Shown here in pieces: positions 1-6,684 of a stretch of 8,582 nucleotides of DNA (position 1 is the first letter of the stretch; the number at the start of each line of letters is the position of its first letter). The DNA is from Deltaproteobacteria bacterium (GTDB lineage: Bacteria; Campylobacterota_A; Desulfurellia; JAGGSF01): NCBI GenBank assembly GCA_021159235.1, contig JAGGSF010000054.1:1-8582 (forward strand), given 5' to 3'. The translations under genes and the position numbers were made by a program. The notes beneath the pieces were generated by a model, which was not told where the DNA came from, did no database searches, and saw only the letters and a program-made list of their open reading frames with translations.

Positions 1-55
1 CTGAGGTTTTGTGGAAATCAAAGGTAGAAGATGCAATTAAAAGTTACGGAAAGGG
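1..55 (+). repeat. 55-base direct repeat, copy 1 (hydC 5' end, window edge)
   Basis: Identical base for base to 8097-8151. The sequences diverge at the next base (G here, A at 8152). It covers codons 2 to about 20 of hydC. It begins exactly at the window edge, so the true upstream extent of the repeat cannot be seen. Confidence 0.98.
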
Positions 56-467
56 GAAAGAAGCTCTCTTACCCAGCCTGGAATCAATCCAGGAACTATT
101 TGGTTACATCCCTGAAGAAGCGATTACATATCTCAGTGAAACTCTCAATGTCCCTTTGGTAGACATCTACGGTGTAATAACCTTTTATGGTATGCTTACT
201 ACTGAGAAACAGGGAAAATATGTAATACGAGTCTGTAACTCGTTGCCCTGTCATATCAACAGGTCAAATGAAATCATTGATGCCTTTGAGAAGGAGCTGG
301 ACATAAGGTGTGGAGAAACCACACCGGATGGAAAGTTTACGCTGGAAGGTGTAGCCTGTTTAGGGCTGTGCGATAAAGCACCGGCGGCAATGATCAATGA
401 AAAGATATACGGAAATCTAACTGCAGAGAAAGTTAAAGAAATTATCAGTGAACTGAGGAGGCAATGA
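1..467 (+). CDS. hydC: [FeFe] hydrogenase subunit HydC (NuoE-like, [2Fe-2S]), missing first four bases
   Basis: Electron-transfer gamma subunit of a heterotrimeric NAD(H)-linked [FeFe] hydrogenase, of the NuoE/thioredoxin-like [2Fe-2S] family and cytoplasmic. An N-terminal helical part (reading ...LPSLESIQELFGYIP..., typical of NuoE) is followed by the cluster domain with four cysteines in the pattern CNSLPC and CLGLC (residues about 80, 85, 121, 125 of the full protein). The frame is open from the window edge. The internal copy at 8093 begins ATG-GCT-GAG-GTT-TTG, so the true start is very likely an ATG whose first four bases lie before the window, giving about 156 residues. The TTG at position 9 is the first in-window start-like codon but is not needed. 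The stop TGA overlaps the hydB ATG. Family assignment is firm; NuoE of an FDH or NDH complex is excluded mainly by the downstream hydA. Confidence 0.93.
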   Translation, partial: EVLWKSKVEDAIKSYGKGKEALLPSLESIQELFGYIPEEAITYLSETLNVPLVDIYGVITFYGMLTTEKQGKYVIRVCNSLPCHINRSNEIIDAFEKELDIRCGETTPDGKFTLEGVACLGLCDKAPAAMINEKIYGNLTAEKVKEIISELRRQ

Positions 468-1696
468 TGGAAAAAATCTTGTTGAAAAACATTGATAAGC
501 CAGATTCTCAGGATATAGAAACCTACATCTCAGGCGGTGGTTACAAGGCATTGGAAAAAGCACTGAGCATGAAACCGGAAGATATTATTGCAGAGGTGAA
601 GAAATCCAAGCTCATAGGGAGAGGAGGAGCAGGATTTCCTACAGGTTTGAAGTGGGAATTTACAAGAAAGGAAAAAGGTGAACCCAAGTATGTGGTTTGC
701 AATGCAGATGAAGGAGAACCGGGAACATTTAAAGATAGGGTAATCCTTAACAAAGATCCACACCTCCTTCTGGAATCTATCATCATCTGTGGTTATGCTG
801 TTGGTGCAGAGAAAGGTTTCATCTACATCAGGGGAGAATACTTTGAAGAGATCAACACCCTAAAAAAGGCCATAGAACAAGCAAAAGCAAAGAAGATGTT
901 GGGAGAAAACATCCTTGGTTCTGACTTTTCCTTCGATATTCAAATATTTAAAGGTGCAGGAGCGTATGTATGCGGAGAGGAAACATCACTCTTTGAATCT
1001 ATGGGAGGAGGAAGAGCCACATCCAGGGAAAAACCGCCCTTCCCCACTCAGTTTGGTGTTTATGGAAAACCTACAGTAATCAATAATGTGGAGACATTGT
1101 CCAACGTGCCATCCATTATTTTAAATGGTGGTGACTGGTATTCACAGATTGGTAGTCCAGATTCACCAGGACCAAAACTCTTCTGTCTTTCCGGACATGT
1201 GAACAAACCTGGTGTATATGAGTTACCACTGGGCACCTCCTTAAAGGAACTGGTTGAAACCTATGGAGGTGGTGTGAAGGGGAGATTTAAGGCTGTCTTG
1301 CCGGGCGGTGTCTCCAGTAGCTTCTTAGATACCTTAGATGTGAAGTTGGACTACAAGAGTGTGATGGAGGCAGGTAGTATGCTGGGTTCAGCAGCAGTAA
1401 TCATAATGAACTCAGATACAGACATGGTGAATGTCTGTAAAAATATTATGGAGTTCTTTGCTCATGAATCTTGCGGACACTGTGTGCCCTGCAGAGAGGG
1501 AACAAGAAGAGCAAGGGAAATCTTTGCTCTCTTTGCCAATGGTGAAGGCAAAGCAGAATACCTTGATACTCTACTTGATTTGAAAGATACAATGTACGAT
1601 ACATCTCGCTGTGGTCTGGGACAGGCAGCACTAAATGCTGGAGCAAGTGCGGTAAAATTATTTAGGGACGAGTTTACTAAGAGGATAAAGAAGTAA
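464..1696 (+). CDS. hydB: [FeFe] hydrogenase subunit HydB (short NuoF-like, FMN/NADH-binding)
   Basis: NAD(H)-oxidising or -reducing flavoprotein subunit related to NuoF. Visible in order: the NuoF glycine-rich motif GRGGAGFPTGLKW (residues 52-64), CNADEGEPGTFKDR (79-92), a second nucleotide-site segment with AGAYVCGEETSL, an SLBB-type region around residues 240-310, and the N3-type [4Fe-4S] ligands C337, C340, C343 (ESCGHCVPC) and C383 (RCGLGQ). At 410 residues it is only the core. Long HydB proteins such as that of Thermotoga maritima (about 620 residues) add an N-terminal thioredoxin-like [2Fe-2S] domain and a C-terminal ferredoxin domain, and both are absent. AGGAGG at 456-461 sits 2 bases before the ATG at 464 and 5 before the ATG at 467, so the second ATG is the likelier start. 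The gene overlaps hydC (ATGATG over TGA), implying translational coupling. Confidence 0.94.
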   Translation: MMEKILLKNIDKPDSQDIETYISGGGYKALEKALSMKPEDIIAEVKKSKLIGRGGAGFPTGLKWEFTRKEKGEPKYVVCNADEGEPGTFKDRVILNKDPHLLLESIIICGYAVGAEKGFIYIRGEYFEEINTLKKAIEQAKAKKMLGENILGSDFSFDIQIFKGAGAYVCGEETSLFESMGGGRATSREKPPFPTQFGVYGKPTVINNVETLSNVPSIILNGGDWYSQIGSPDSPGPKLFCLSGHVNKPGVYELPLGTSLKELVETYGGGVKGRFKAVLPGGVSSSFLDTLDVKLDYKSVMEAGSMLGSAAVIIMNSDTDMVNVCKNIMEFFAHESCGHCVPCREGTRRAREIFALFANGEGKAEYLDTLLDLKDTMYDTSRCGLGQAALNAGASAVKLFRDEFTKRIKK

Positions 1697-1706
1697 GGAG
1701 GACGAA

Positions 1707-3443
1707 ATGGAGAAGATGGTTACGTTAACTATAAATGGTGAACAGGTTACAGTTCCAGAGGGAACTACTATAATGGATGCCGCGAAGAAAGCTTATATCA
1801 ACATTCCGCATTTGTGTTTTCTTGAGGGACTTCAGGCCGAGGGTGCCTGTCGTGTGTGTGTGGTTGAAGTGGAAGGTGAACCGAGGTTGGTTCCTTCCTG
1901 TATGAGAGAAGTGCACGAAGGAATGAAGGTATATACCCATTCGGAAAGAGTGAGAAAGGCAAGAAGAATGATCGTTGAACTACTCTTAGCCAACCATCCT
2001 ACGGACTGTTTCACATGTGAGAGAAACCAGATCTGCGAGCTTTTAAAGCTGGCATACGAACTGGGAATAGATAAAATAAGGTTTGACGCAAAAAAACCGC
2101 AGTATGAGCTTGACGAAACAAGTCCTGCTGTTATAAGAAATCCAAATAAGTGCGTGCTCTGCGGAAGGTGCATCCGTGTCTGTCATGATGTACAAACAGT
2201 CAGGGTCATAGGATTTATCAACCGTGGAAGCGATACAAAGGTAGCTACATACTTGGAAAAGGGATTGGGTAATGTTCCATGCACAAACTGTGGTCAGTGC
2301 ATCCATGCCTGTCCAGTGGGAGCAATCAAAGAGAAATCTTATGTTGATGAAGTATGGGCAGCAATAGCAGATCCAGAGAAACATGTTGTTGTTCAGGAGG
2401 CACCGGCAATCAGAGCGGCTCTGGGTGAAGAGCTGGGTCTTCCTCCAGGAACACTCGTTGCAGGTAAAATGCACGCCGCATTAAGGAGACTGGGTTTTGA
2501 TATGGTGTTTGACACAAACTTCGCTGCTGATCTAACTATCATGGAGGAAGGTAGCGAACTCGTGGGTAGGATCACAGGCAAGATTAAGAAGCCCCTGCCT
2601 CAATTTACCTCCTGTTCGCCTGGCTGGATAAAATTTATGGAACATTTCTATCCCGATTTAATGGATCATGTCTCCAGTTGTAAATCCCCTCAACAGATGT
2701 TCGGTCCACTGGCAAAGACATACTATGCAGAAAAAGCGGGCATTGATCCAGCAAAGATTGTCTCTGTTTCCATTATGCCCTGTACCGCAAAGAAATATGA
2801 AGCTCAAAGACCGGAGATGAATGACTCGGGCTTTAGAGATGTGGACTATGTGCTTACCACAAGGGAACTTGCGCGGATGATTAAAGAAGCAGGAATTGAC
2901 TTTGCGAACCTGCCGGATGAACCAGCAGAACCCCTGATGGGTGTGTACACCGGTGCAGGAACCATCTTTGGAGCAACAGGTGGAGTAATGGAAGCAGCAC
3001 TCAGAACTGCCTATAAATTGGTTACAGGAAAAGAACTGGAGAAAATAGATATTGAACCGGTAAGGGGAATGGATGGAGTAAAAACTGCCACCGTGGATGT
3101 AAATGGCTTGGAGGTAAAGGTGGCTGTGGCTCATGGACTGGGTAATGCCAGGAAGCTTCTGGATGAGGTAAGAGAAGGTAAATCACCGTATCACTTTATT
3201 GAAATTATGGCCTGTCCTGGAGGATGCATCGGTGGTGGTGGACAACCAATCAGTTTTGACATGCCGCTCCGAAAGATGCGATGCGATGTTCTCTACAAAG
3301 AAGATAAACAGCTTCCATACAGAAGATCCCATGAAAATCCATCTATAAAGAAATTATACGAAGATTATCTGAAAGAACCCTTATCGGAGAAATCTCATCA
3401 CCTGCTGCATACAGAGTATACACGGAGAGAAATAGGGGGTTAA
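1707..3443 (+). CDS. hydA: [FeFe] hydrogenase catalytic subunit HydA (H-cluster)
   Basis: Catalytic subunit that interconverts protons and H2 at the H-cluster. It is 578 residues long, close to Clostridium pasteurianum CpI. Domains: N-terminal plant-type [2Fe-2S] (C37, C48, C51, C65); the NuoG-type His-Cys3 [4Fe-4S] site (H97, C101, C104, C110); two ferredoxin-like [4Fe-4S] sites (C149/C152/C155/C159 and C192/C195/C198/C202); then the H-cluster domain with L1 TSCSPGW (301-307), L2 MPCTAKK (357-363) and L3 with C503 and C507 in EIMACPGGCIGGGG. The C-terminus ends with the usual small-subunit-like tail (LYEDYL...SHHLLHT) and has no extra [2Fe-2S] domain. L1 has Ser where CpI has its second cysteine. 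Start: AGGAGG at 1696-1701 with 5-base spacing, the hydB TAA overlapping this site. No Tat signal, so cytoplasmic. Confidence 0.97.
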   Translation: MEKMVTLTINGEQVTVPEGTTIMDAAKKAYINIPHLCFLEGLQAEGACRVCVVEVEGEPRLVPSCMREVHEGMKVYTHSERVRKARRMIVELLLANHPTDCFTCERNQICELLKLAYELGIDKIRFDAKKPQYELDETSPAVIRNPNKCVLCGRCIRVCHDVQTVRVIGFINRGSDTKVATYLEKGLGNVPCTNCGQCIHACPVGAIKEKSYVDEVWAAIADPEKHVVVQEAPAIRAALGEELGLPPGTLVAGKMHAALRRLGFDMVFDTNFAADLTIMEEGSELVGRITGKIKKPLPQFTSCSPGWIKFMEHFYPDLMDHVSSCKSPQQMFGPLAKTYYAEKAGIDPAKIVSVSIMPCTAKKYEAQRPEMNDSGFRDVDYVLTTRELARMIKEAGIDFANLPDEPAEPLMGVYTGAGTIFGATGGVMEAALRTAYKLVTGKELEKIDIEPVRGMDGVKTATVDVNGLEVKVAVAHGLGNARKLLDEVREGKSPYHFIEIMACPGGCIGGGGQPISFDMPLRKMRCDVLYKEDKQLPYRRSHENPSIKKLYEDYLKEPLSEKSHHLLHTEYTRREIGG

Positions 3444-3477
3444 CACAAGCGTACTATTGTTGAATTAAGAAACAAAG

Positions 3478-3547
3478 CGGAACCTGCGGTGAGGGTTTTT
3501 CCGAAACCAAGGGTTGGGATGAAAACTTTAAGCCCAGACCCTCACCG
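3478..3547 (+). promoter_or_regulatory. Candidate attenuator leader with antiterminator helix (hydA to TM1266-like gene)
   Basis: Bases 3487-3495 (CGGTGAGGG) are perfectly complementary to 3539-3547 (CCCTCACCG), a 9-bp helix that uses the base of the 5' arm and the whole loop side of the terminator at 3530-3560. The two folds therefore exclude each other. A further competing pairing is 3511-3518 (GGGTTGGG) with 3533-3541, with one bulge. CGGAA at 3478-3482 can pair with TTCCG at 3499-3503, which would hide part of the antiterminator strand. This is the architecture of a transcription attenuator or riboswitch expression platform. It matches none of the riboswitch consensus sequences I recall. 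The ligand or factor is unknown. Confidence 0.5.
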
Positions 3548-3569
3548 GGGGTCTGGGCTTTTTGTTTTT
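3530..3569 (+). terminator. Strong intrinsic terminator before TM1266-like gene
   Basis: A perfect 12-bp GC-rich stem (3530-3541 with 3549-3560, AAGCCCAGACCC against GGGTCTGGGCTT) encloses a 7-base loop and is followed by a T-rich tail to 3569 (TTT-G-TTTTT). It ends the hydCBA transcript. Because the next gene starts only 3 bases after the T tail, readthrough here would also control the maturation genes. Confidence 0.9.
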
Positions 3570-3572
3570 AAA

Positions 3573-3824
3573 ATGAAACGGGTAGGTTTTATAGGAATAG
3601 TTGTTGAAAATAGAAAAAGATGTGCACCAAAGGTAAACGAACTGCTTTCCGAATATGGAGATATCATCGTTGGAAGAATGGGAATTCCATATCCAAAAAG
3701 AGACATCAATGTAATCACACTGATTGTGGATGGAACAACAGATGAAATTGGAGCTCTAACGGGAAAGTTGGGGATGATTAAAGGTGTAACGGTGAAATCT
3801 GGCTTGAGTAAGATAAATGAGTAA
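3573..3824 (+). CDS. TM1266-family putative iron-only hydrogenase system regulator
   Basis: An 83-residue protein of the TM1266 family, a small ACT/NikR-C-terminal-like ferredoxin-fold domain usually found beside [FeFe]-hydrogenase maturation genes and annotated as a putative hydrogenase system regulator. Recognisable are the start MKRVGFIGIVVENR, the central YGDIIVGRMGIPYP, and LIVDGTTDEIGALTGKLG with VTVKSGLSK at the end. It has no DNA-binding domain, so direct transcription control is unproven. The ORF stays open upstream to GTG 3489, but those codons are the terminator hairpin and leader, and family proteins begin at about the ATG 3573 chosen here. No Shine-Dalgarno sequence is seen in the T-rich stretch before this ATG. 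An ATG at 3519 preceded by weak AAGGG is an alternative but unconvincing start. Confidence 0.88.
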   Translation: MKRVGFIGIVVENRKRCAPKVNELLSEYGDIIVGRMGIPYPKRDINVITLIVDGTTDEIGALTGKLGMIKGVTVKSGLSKINE

Positions 3825-3868
3825 GAAATTCTTTGAAAAGAAAATTGAGAAAGGAAACGGTGGAAAGA

Positions 3869-3919
3869 ATGCTTTCACCATATAGGTTAACAGCTCTGGG
3901 GCGTAAAGGTTATGAATAA
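3869..3919 (+). CDS. Possible 16-codon leader ORF overlapping the hydF start
   Basis: A short ORF, ATG at 3869 with a GGTGG element a few bases upstream, reads MLSPYRLTALGRKGYE and ends at a TAA (3917-3919) 8 bases inside hydF. The stop falls just past the hydF ATG at 3912, an arrangement that permits translational coupling. Its own ATG lies in the loop of an imperfect hairpin (3859-3867 with 3872-3879, one bulged G). hydF itself has only a poorly spaced AAAGG (2 bases), which makes coupling plausible. It may equally be chance; nothing in the peptide is recognisable. Confidence 0.25.
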   Translation: MLSPYRLTALGRKGYE

Positions 3920-5192
3920 AACACCGAAAGGAAACAGACTGCATCTTGCTATATTTGGCAGAACAAATGTAGGTAAATCCAGCCTGCTTAATTTAATTGT
4001 GGGTCAGGATATAGCCATCACCTCTCCTGTTGCAGGCACCACTACAGATGTAGTTGAAAAGGCAATGGAACTTTTACCAATAGGACCGGTTTTATTCCTT
4101 GATACAGCGGGACTGGACGATACATCCTCCCTATCTGTTTTGAGATTGAAAAAAACCCAGAAGATATTTGAGAGAGCGGATGTAATTCTTCTCGTTGTGG
4201 AACCCGATATATGGACAGACTATGAAAAAAACATTGTGACTGAGGCAAAGAGAAGAAAGATACCCACCATAGGCATTATAAATAAGATAGATTTAAAAAA
4301 ACCGTCTTCGGACTTCTTAGAACATCTCAAAAAAGAAATAGGACATGTGGTTCCTGCATGCAGTATAGATTGGAAAAACAGGAACAGATATATAGAGCCC
4401 TTGAAGAAACACCTGCTTGAAGTCTGTCCTGATGACTTCATTTTACCACCCCCTTTAATTGGAGATCTTCTTCCCTCTGGAGGACTGGCAGTTTTAGTTG
4501 TTCCAATAGATTTAGAAGCACCGAAGGGGAGACTTATCCTTCCCCAGGTTCAAACCATAAGAAACGCTCTGGATAACGATGCGGCAGCCTTGGTGGTTAA
4601 GGAAAAAGACCTTGCCCGCATCTTAAGTACTTTGAATAGACCACCGGATATTGTGGTCTGTGATTCTCAGGTCGTGTTGAAGATGTGTGCAGATACACCA
4701 AAAAATGTTCCCTGCACCACATTTTCCATCCTTTTTGCCAGATACAAAGGAGACTTGATAGAGACGGTAAAGGGAGTAGCCCAAATAGAGAGACTGAAGC
4801 CTGGAGATAAGGTGTTGATTGCAGAGGCCTGTTCTCATCATCCTATTGGGGATGATATCGGGAGGGTAAAGATTCCCAGGTGGTTAAGACAACATGTGAG
4901 GGGTGATGTGGATGTAGATGTTTATGCAGGAAGAGACTATCCTGAAAATCTCAAAGAATACAAACTGATCATTCACTGTGGAGCCTGTATGCTCACCAGG
5001 AGGGAAATGTTAAACAGGATTCAAAAGGCAAGGGAGGCAGGTGTCCCCATTACAAACTATGGGGTGTGTATATCGTTTGTGCAGGGTGTTTTGGCAAGAA
5101 CACTTTCCCCCTTCCCTGCAGCAAAAATTACTTTTGAAAGAGAAATGAAGAACATAAAGGAGGATTTAGATGAGCGTGCAGTTAGCTTATGA
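3912..5192 (+). CDS. hydF: [FeFe] hydrogenase H-cluster maturation GTPase HydF
   Basis: Scaffold protein on which the diiron subcluster is assembled before transfer to apo-HydA. It has 426 residues in the usual three parts. GTPase domain: P-loop GRTNVGKSS (16-24), switch threonines in AGTTTD (41-46), DTAGLDD (64-70) and NKID (124-127). A middle dimerisation domain covers about residues 180-290. The C-terminal [4Fe-4S] domain has C307 and H309 (ACSHHPIGDDIGR) and HCGAC (H355, C356, C359), matching the family pattern CxH...HCxxC. The start MNKTPKGNRLHLAIFG is the usual HydF N-terminus. A weak AAAGG lies 2 bases before the ATG, and an 87-base gap separates it from the TM1266-like gene. The last 23 bases overlap hydG. 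Confidence 0.96.
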   Translation: MNKTPKGNRLHLAIFGRTNVGKSSLLNLIVGQDIAITSPVAGTTTDVVEKAMELLPIGPVLFLDTAGLDDTSSLSVLRLKKTQKIFERADVILLVVEPDIWTDYEKNIVTEAKRRKIPTIGIINKIDLKKPSSDFLEHLKKEIGHVVPACSIDWKNRNRYIEPLKKHLLEVCPDDFILPPPLIGDLLPSGGLAVLVVPIDLEAPKGRLILPQVQTIRNALDNDAAALVVKEKDLARILSTLNRPPDIVVCDSQVVLKMCADTPKNVPCTTFSILFARYKGDLIETVKGVAQIERLKPGDKVLIAEACSHHPIGDDIGRVKIPRWLRQHVRGDVDVDVYAGRDYPENLKEYKLIIHCGACMLTRREMLNRIQKAREAGVPITNYGVCISFVQGVLARTLSPFPAAKITFEREMKNIKEDLDERAVSL

Positions 5193-6684
5193 TCTTAGCA
5201 AAACAGAAAAAAGATGGATGGAAAATGTTATCAAAGAAAACGAAATCACAAGGTATATGGAGAATGGAAGAGACTTCATCAATGATGAGGAAATCTGGGA
5301 AAAGTTAAGGAAAAATAGAAAGCCAGAACCACAGAGGATAAGAGACATCCTCCAAAAATCACTGGCAGTAGAAACCCTGGAACCGGATGAAACAGCAGCG
5401 TTGCTCAATGTGGAAGATGAAGAGTTATGGGAAGAGATGTTTGAGACGGCAGGTAAAGTAAAGAAAAAGGTTTATGATAATCGAATTGTAACCTTTGCTC
5501 CTCTGTACTGTAGCAACTTATGTGTGAACAACTGCCTGTATTGTGGATTCAGAAGAGAGAACAAGGCTGAAAAAAGAAGAAGACTAACACTGGAAGAGAT
5601 AAAGAATGAAGCAAGGGTTCTGGCAGGTGAAATTGGACACAAGCGTCTCATTGTAGTGTATGGAGAACATCCACTCTCGGATGCAAGATACATTGCAGAT
5701 ACGATAAGAACCATTTACGATGTGAAGGTGAAAACAAGAAAGGGATTTGGGCAGATCAGGCGGGTCAATGTAAATGCCGCACCGATGTGCATTGATGATC
5801 TAAAGATGTTGAAAGATGTAGGAATCGGAACCTATCAAGTGTTTCAGGAAACTTATCACCACGAAACTTATAGAAAGGTTCATCCTGCAGGAACCATAAA
5901 ATCCAACTACGGATGGAGACTCTACTGTCACCACAGGGCACTGGAAGCGGAGGTTGATGATGTAGCTATCGGCGTTCTATTTGGATTGTATGATTGGAGA
6001 TTTGAGGTGATGGGACTTCTGTATCATGCACGAGATTTGGAAAAACACTTCAACGGTATAGGACCGCATACCATCTCCTTTCCACGTTTAGAACCGGCAG
6101 CAAATACCCCCTTTATTCAGCAGACAGAATACAAAGTTTCAGATGAAGACTTCAAAAAGATAATAGCGGTCATTAGGCTTTCCGTTCCCTACACCGGTAT
6201 GATACTCACTGCCAGGGAACCTGCAGAGATCAGAAGAGAAGTTATACCACTGGGATGCACACAAACTGATGCCTCCACAAGGATTGGCATCGGTGCTTAC
6301 AGCGACAGGTATAATGAACAGGAGGCGGAGAGACAGCAGTTTTTGCTGGGGGACACGAGAAGCCTGGATGAGGTGATTAGAGAGCTTGCCGAGATGGGTT
6401 ATATAACATCCTTCTGCACGGCAGGTTACAGATGTGGAAGAACAGGTGAACACATCATGAAGCTTCTGAGATGCGGAAGAGAAGGTAAATTCTGTAAACT
6501 CAATGCCATCCTTACATTCAGGGAGTGGCTGGATGACTTTGCATCTGAAGAAACAAAGAAAGCAGGAGAAAAGGTCATAGAAAAGGAAATAAGAGAGGTT
6601 AAAGAACAGATGCCGGAGGTGTATCCAACACTCATGGAATACTACACAAGGATTGAAAATGGAGAAAGAGACCTCTACTTCTAA
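5170..6684 (+). CDS. hydG: [FeFe] hydrogenase H-cluster maturase HydG (radical SAM tyrosine lyase)
   Basis: Radical SAM enzyme that cleaves tyrosine to p-cresol and supplies the CO and CN ligands of the H-cluster via an Fe(CO)2(CN)-cysteine synthon. The radical SAM motif is CVNNCLYC (C118, C122, C125; CX3CX2C), in the HydG/ThiH-type context YCSNLCVNNCLYCGF. The protein is 504 residues, slightly long, and the extra length includes an N-terminal lead-in. The C-terminal auxiliary-cluster region reads FCTAGYRCGRTG then KFCKLNAILT. C416 and C442 are in place, but the middle cysteine of CX2CX22C is Gly419, with a new cysteine at 422. ThiH lacks this C-terminal extension, so HydG is favoured, and the flanking hydF and hydE agree. 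The start ATG has AGGAGG at 5158-5163 with 6-base spacing, inside the end of hydF. Confidence 0.95.
   Translation: MSVQLAYDLSKTEKRWMENVIKENEITRYMENGRDFINDEEIWEKLRKNRKPEPQRIRDILQKSLAVETLEPDETAALLNVEDEELWEEMFETAGKVKKKVYDNRIVTFAPLYCSNLCVNNCLYCGFRRENKAEKRRRLTLEEIKNEARVLAGEIGHKRLIVVYGEHPLSDARYIADTIRTIYDVKVKTRKGFGQIRRVNVNAAPMCIDDLKMLKDVGIGTYQVFQETYHHETYRKVHPAGTIKSNYGWRLYCHHRALEAEVDDVAIGVLFGLYDWRFEVMGLLYHARDLEKHFNGIGPHTISFPRLEPAANTPFIQQTEYKVSDEDFKKIIAVIRLSVPYTGMILTAREPAEIRREVIPLGCTQTDASTRIGIGAYSDRYNEQEAERQQFLLGDTRSLDEVIRELAEMGYITSFCTAGYRCGRTGEHIMKLLRCGREGKFCKLNAILTFREWLDDFASEETKKAGEKVIEKEIREVKEQMPEVYPTLMEYYTRIENGERDLYF

Noticed and set aside
3421-3480. A separate promoter for the maturation genes just after hydA
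   Set aside because: TTGTTG and TACTAT elements occur but no -35/-10 pair with acceptable spacing could be found.
3489-3572. N-terminal extension of the TM1266-like protein from GTG 3489
   Set aside because: The added residues are encoded by the leader and terminator stem, do not resemble the family, and lack a ribosome site. The family start fits ATG 3573.
5170-6684. ThiH (thiamine synthesis tyrosine lyase) instead of HydG
   Set aside because: The protein carries the HydG-type C-terminal extension with cysteines and NAILT, and is flanked by hydF and hydE, with no thiamine genes nearby.
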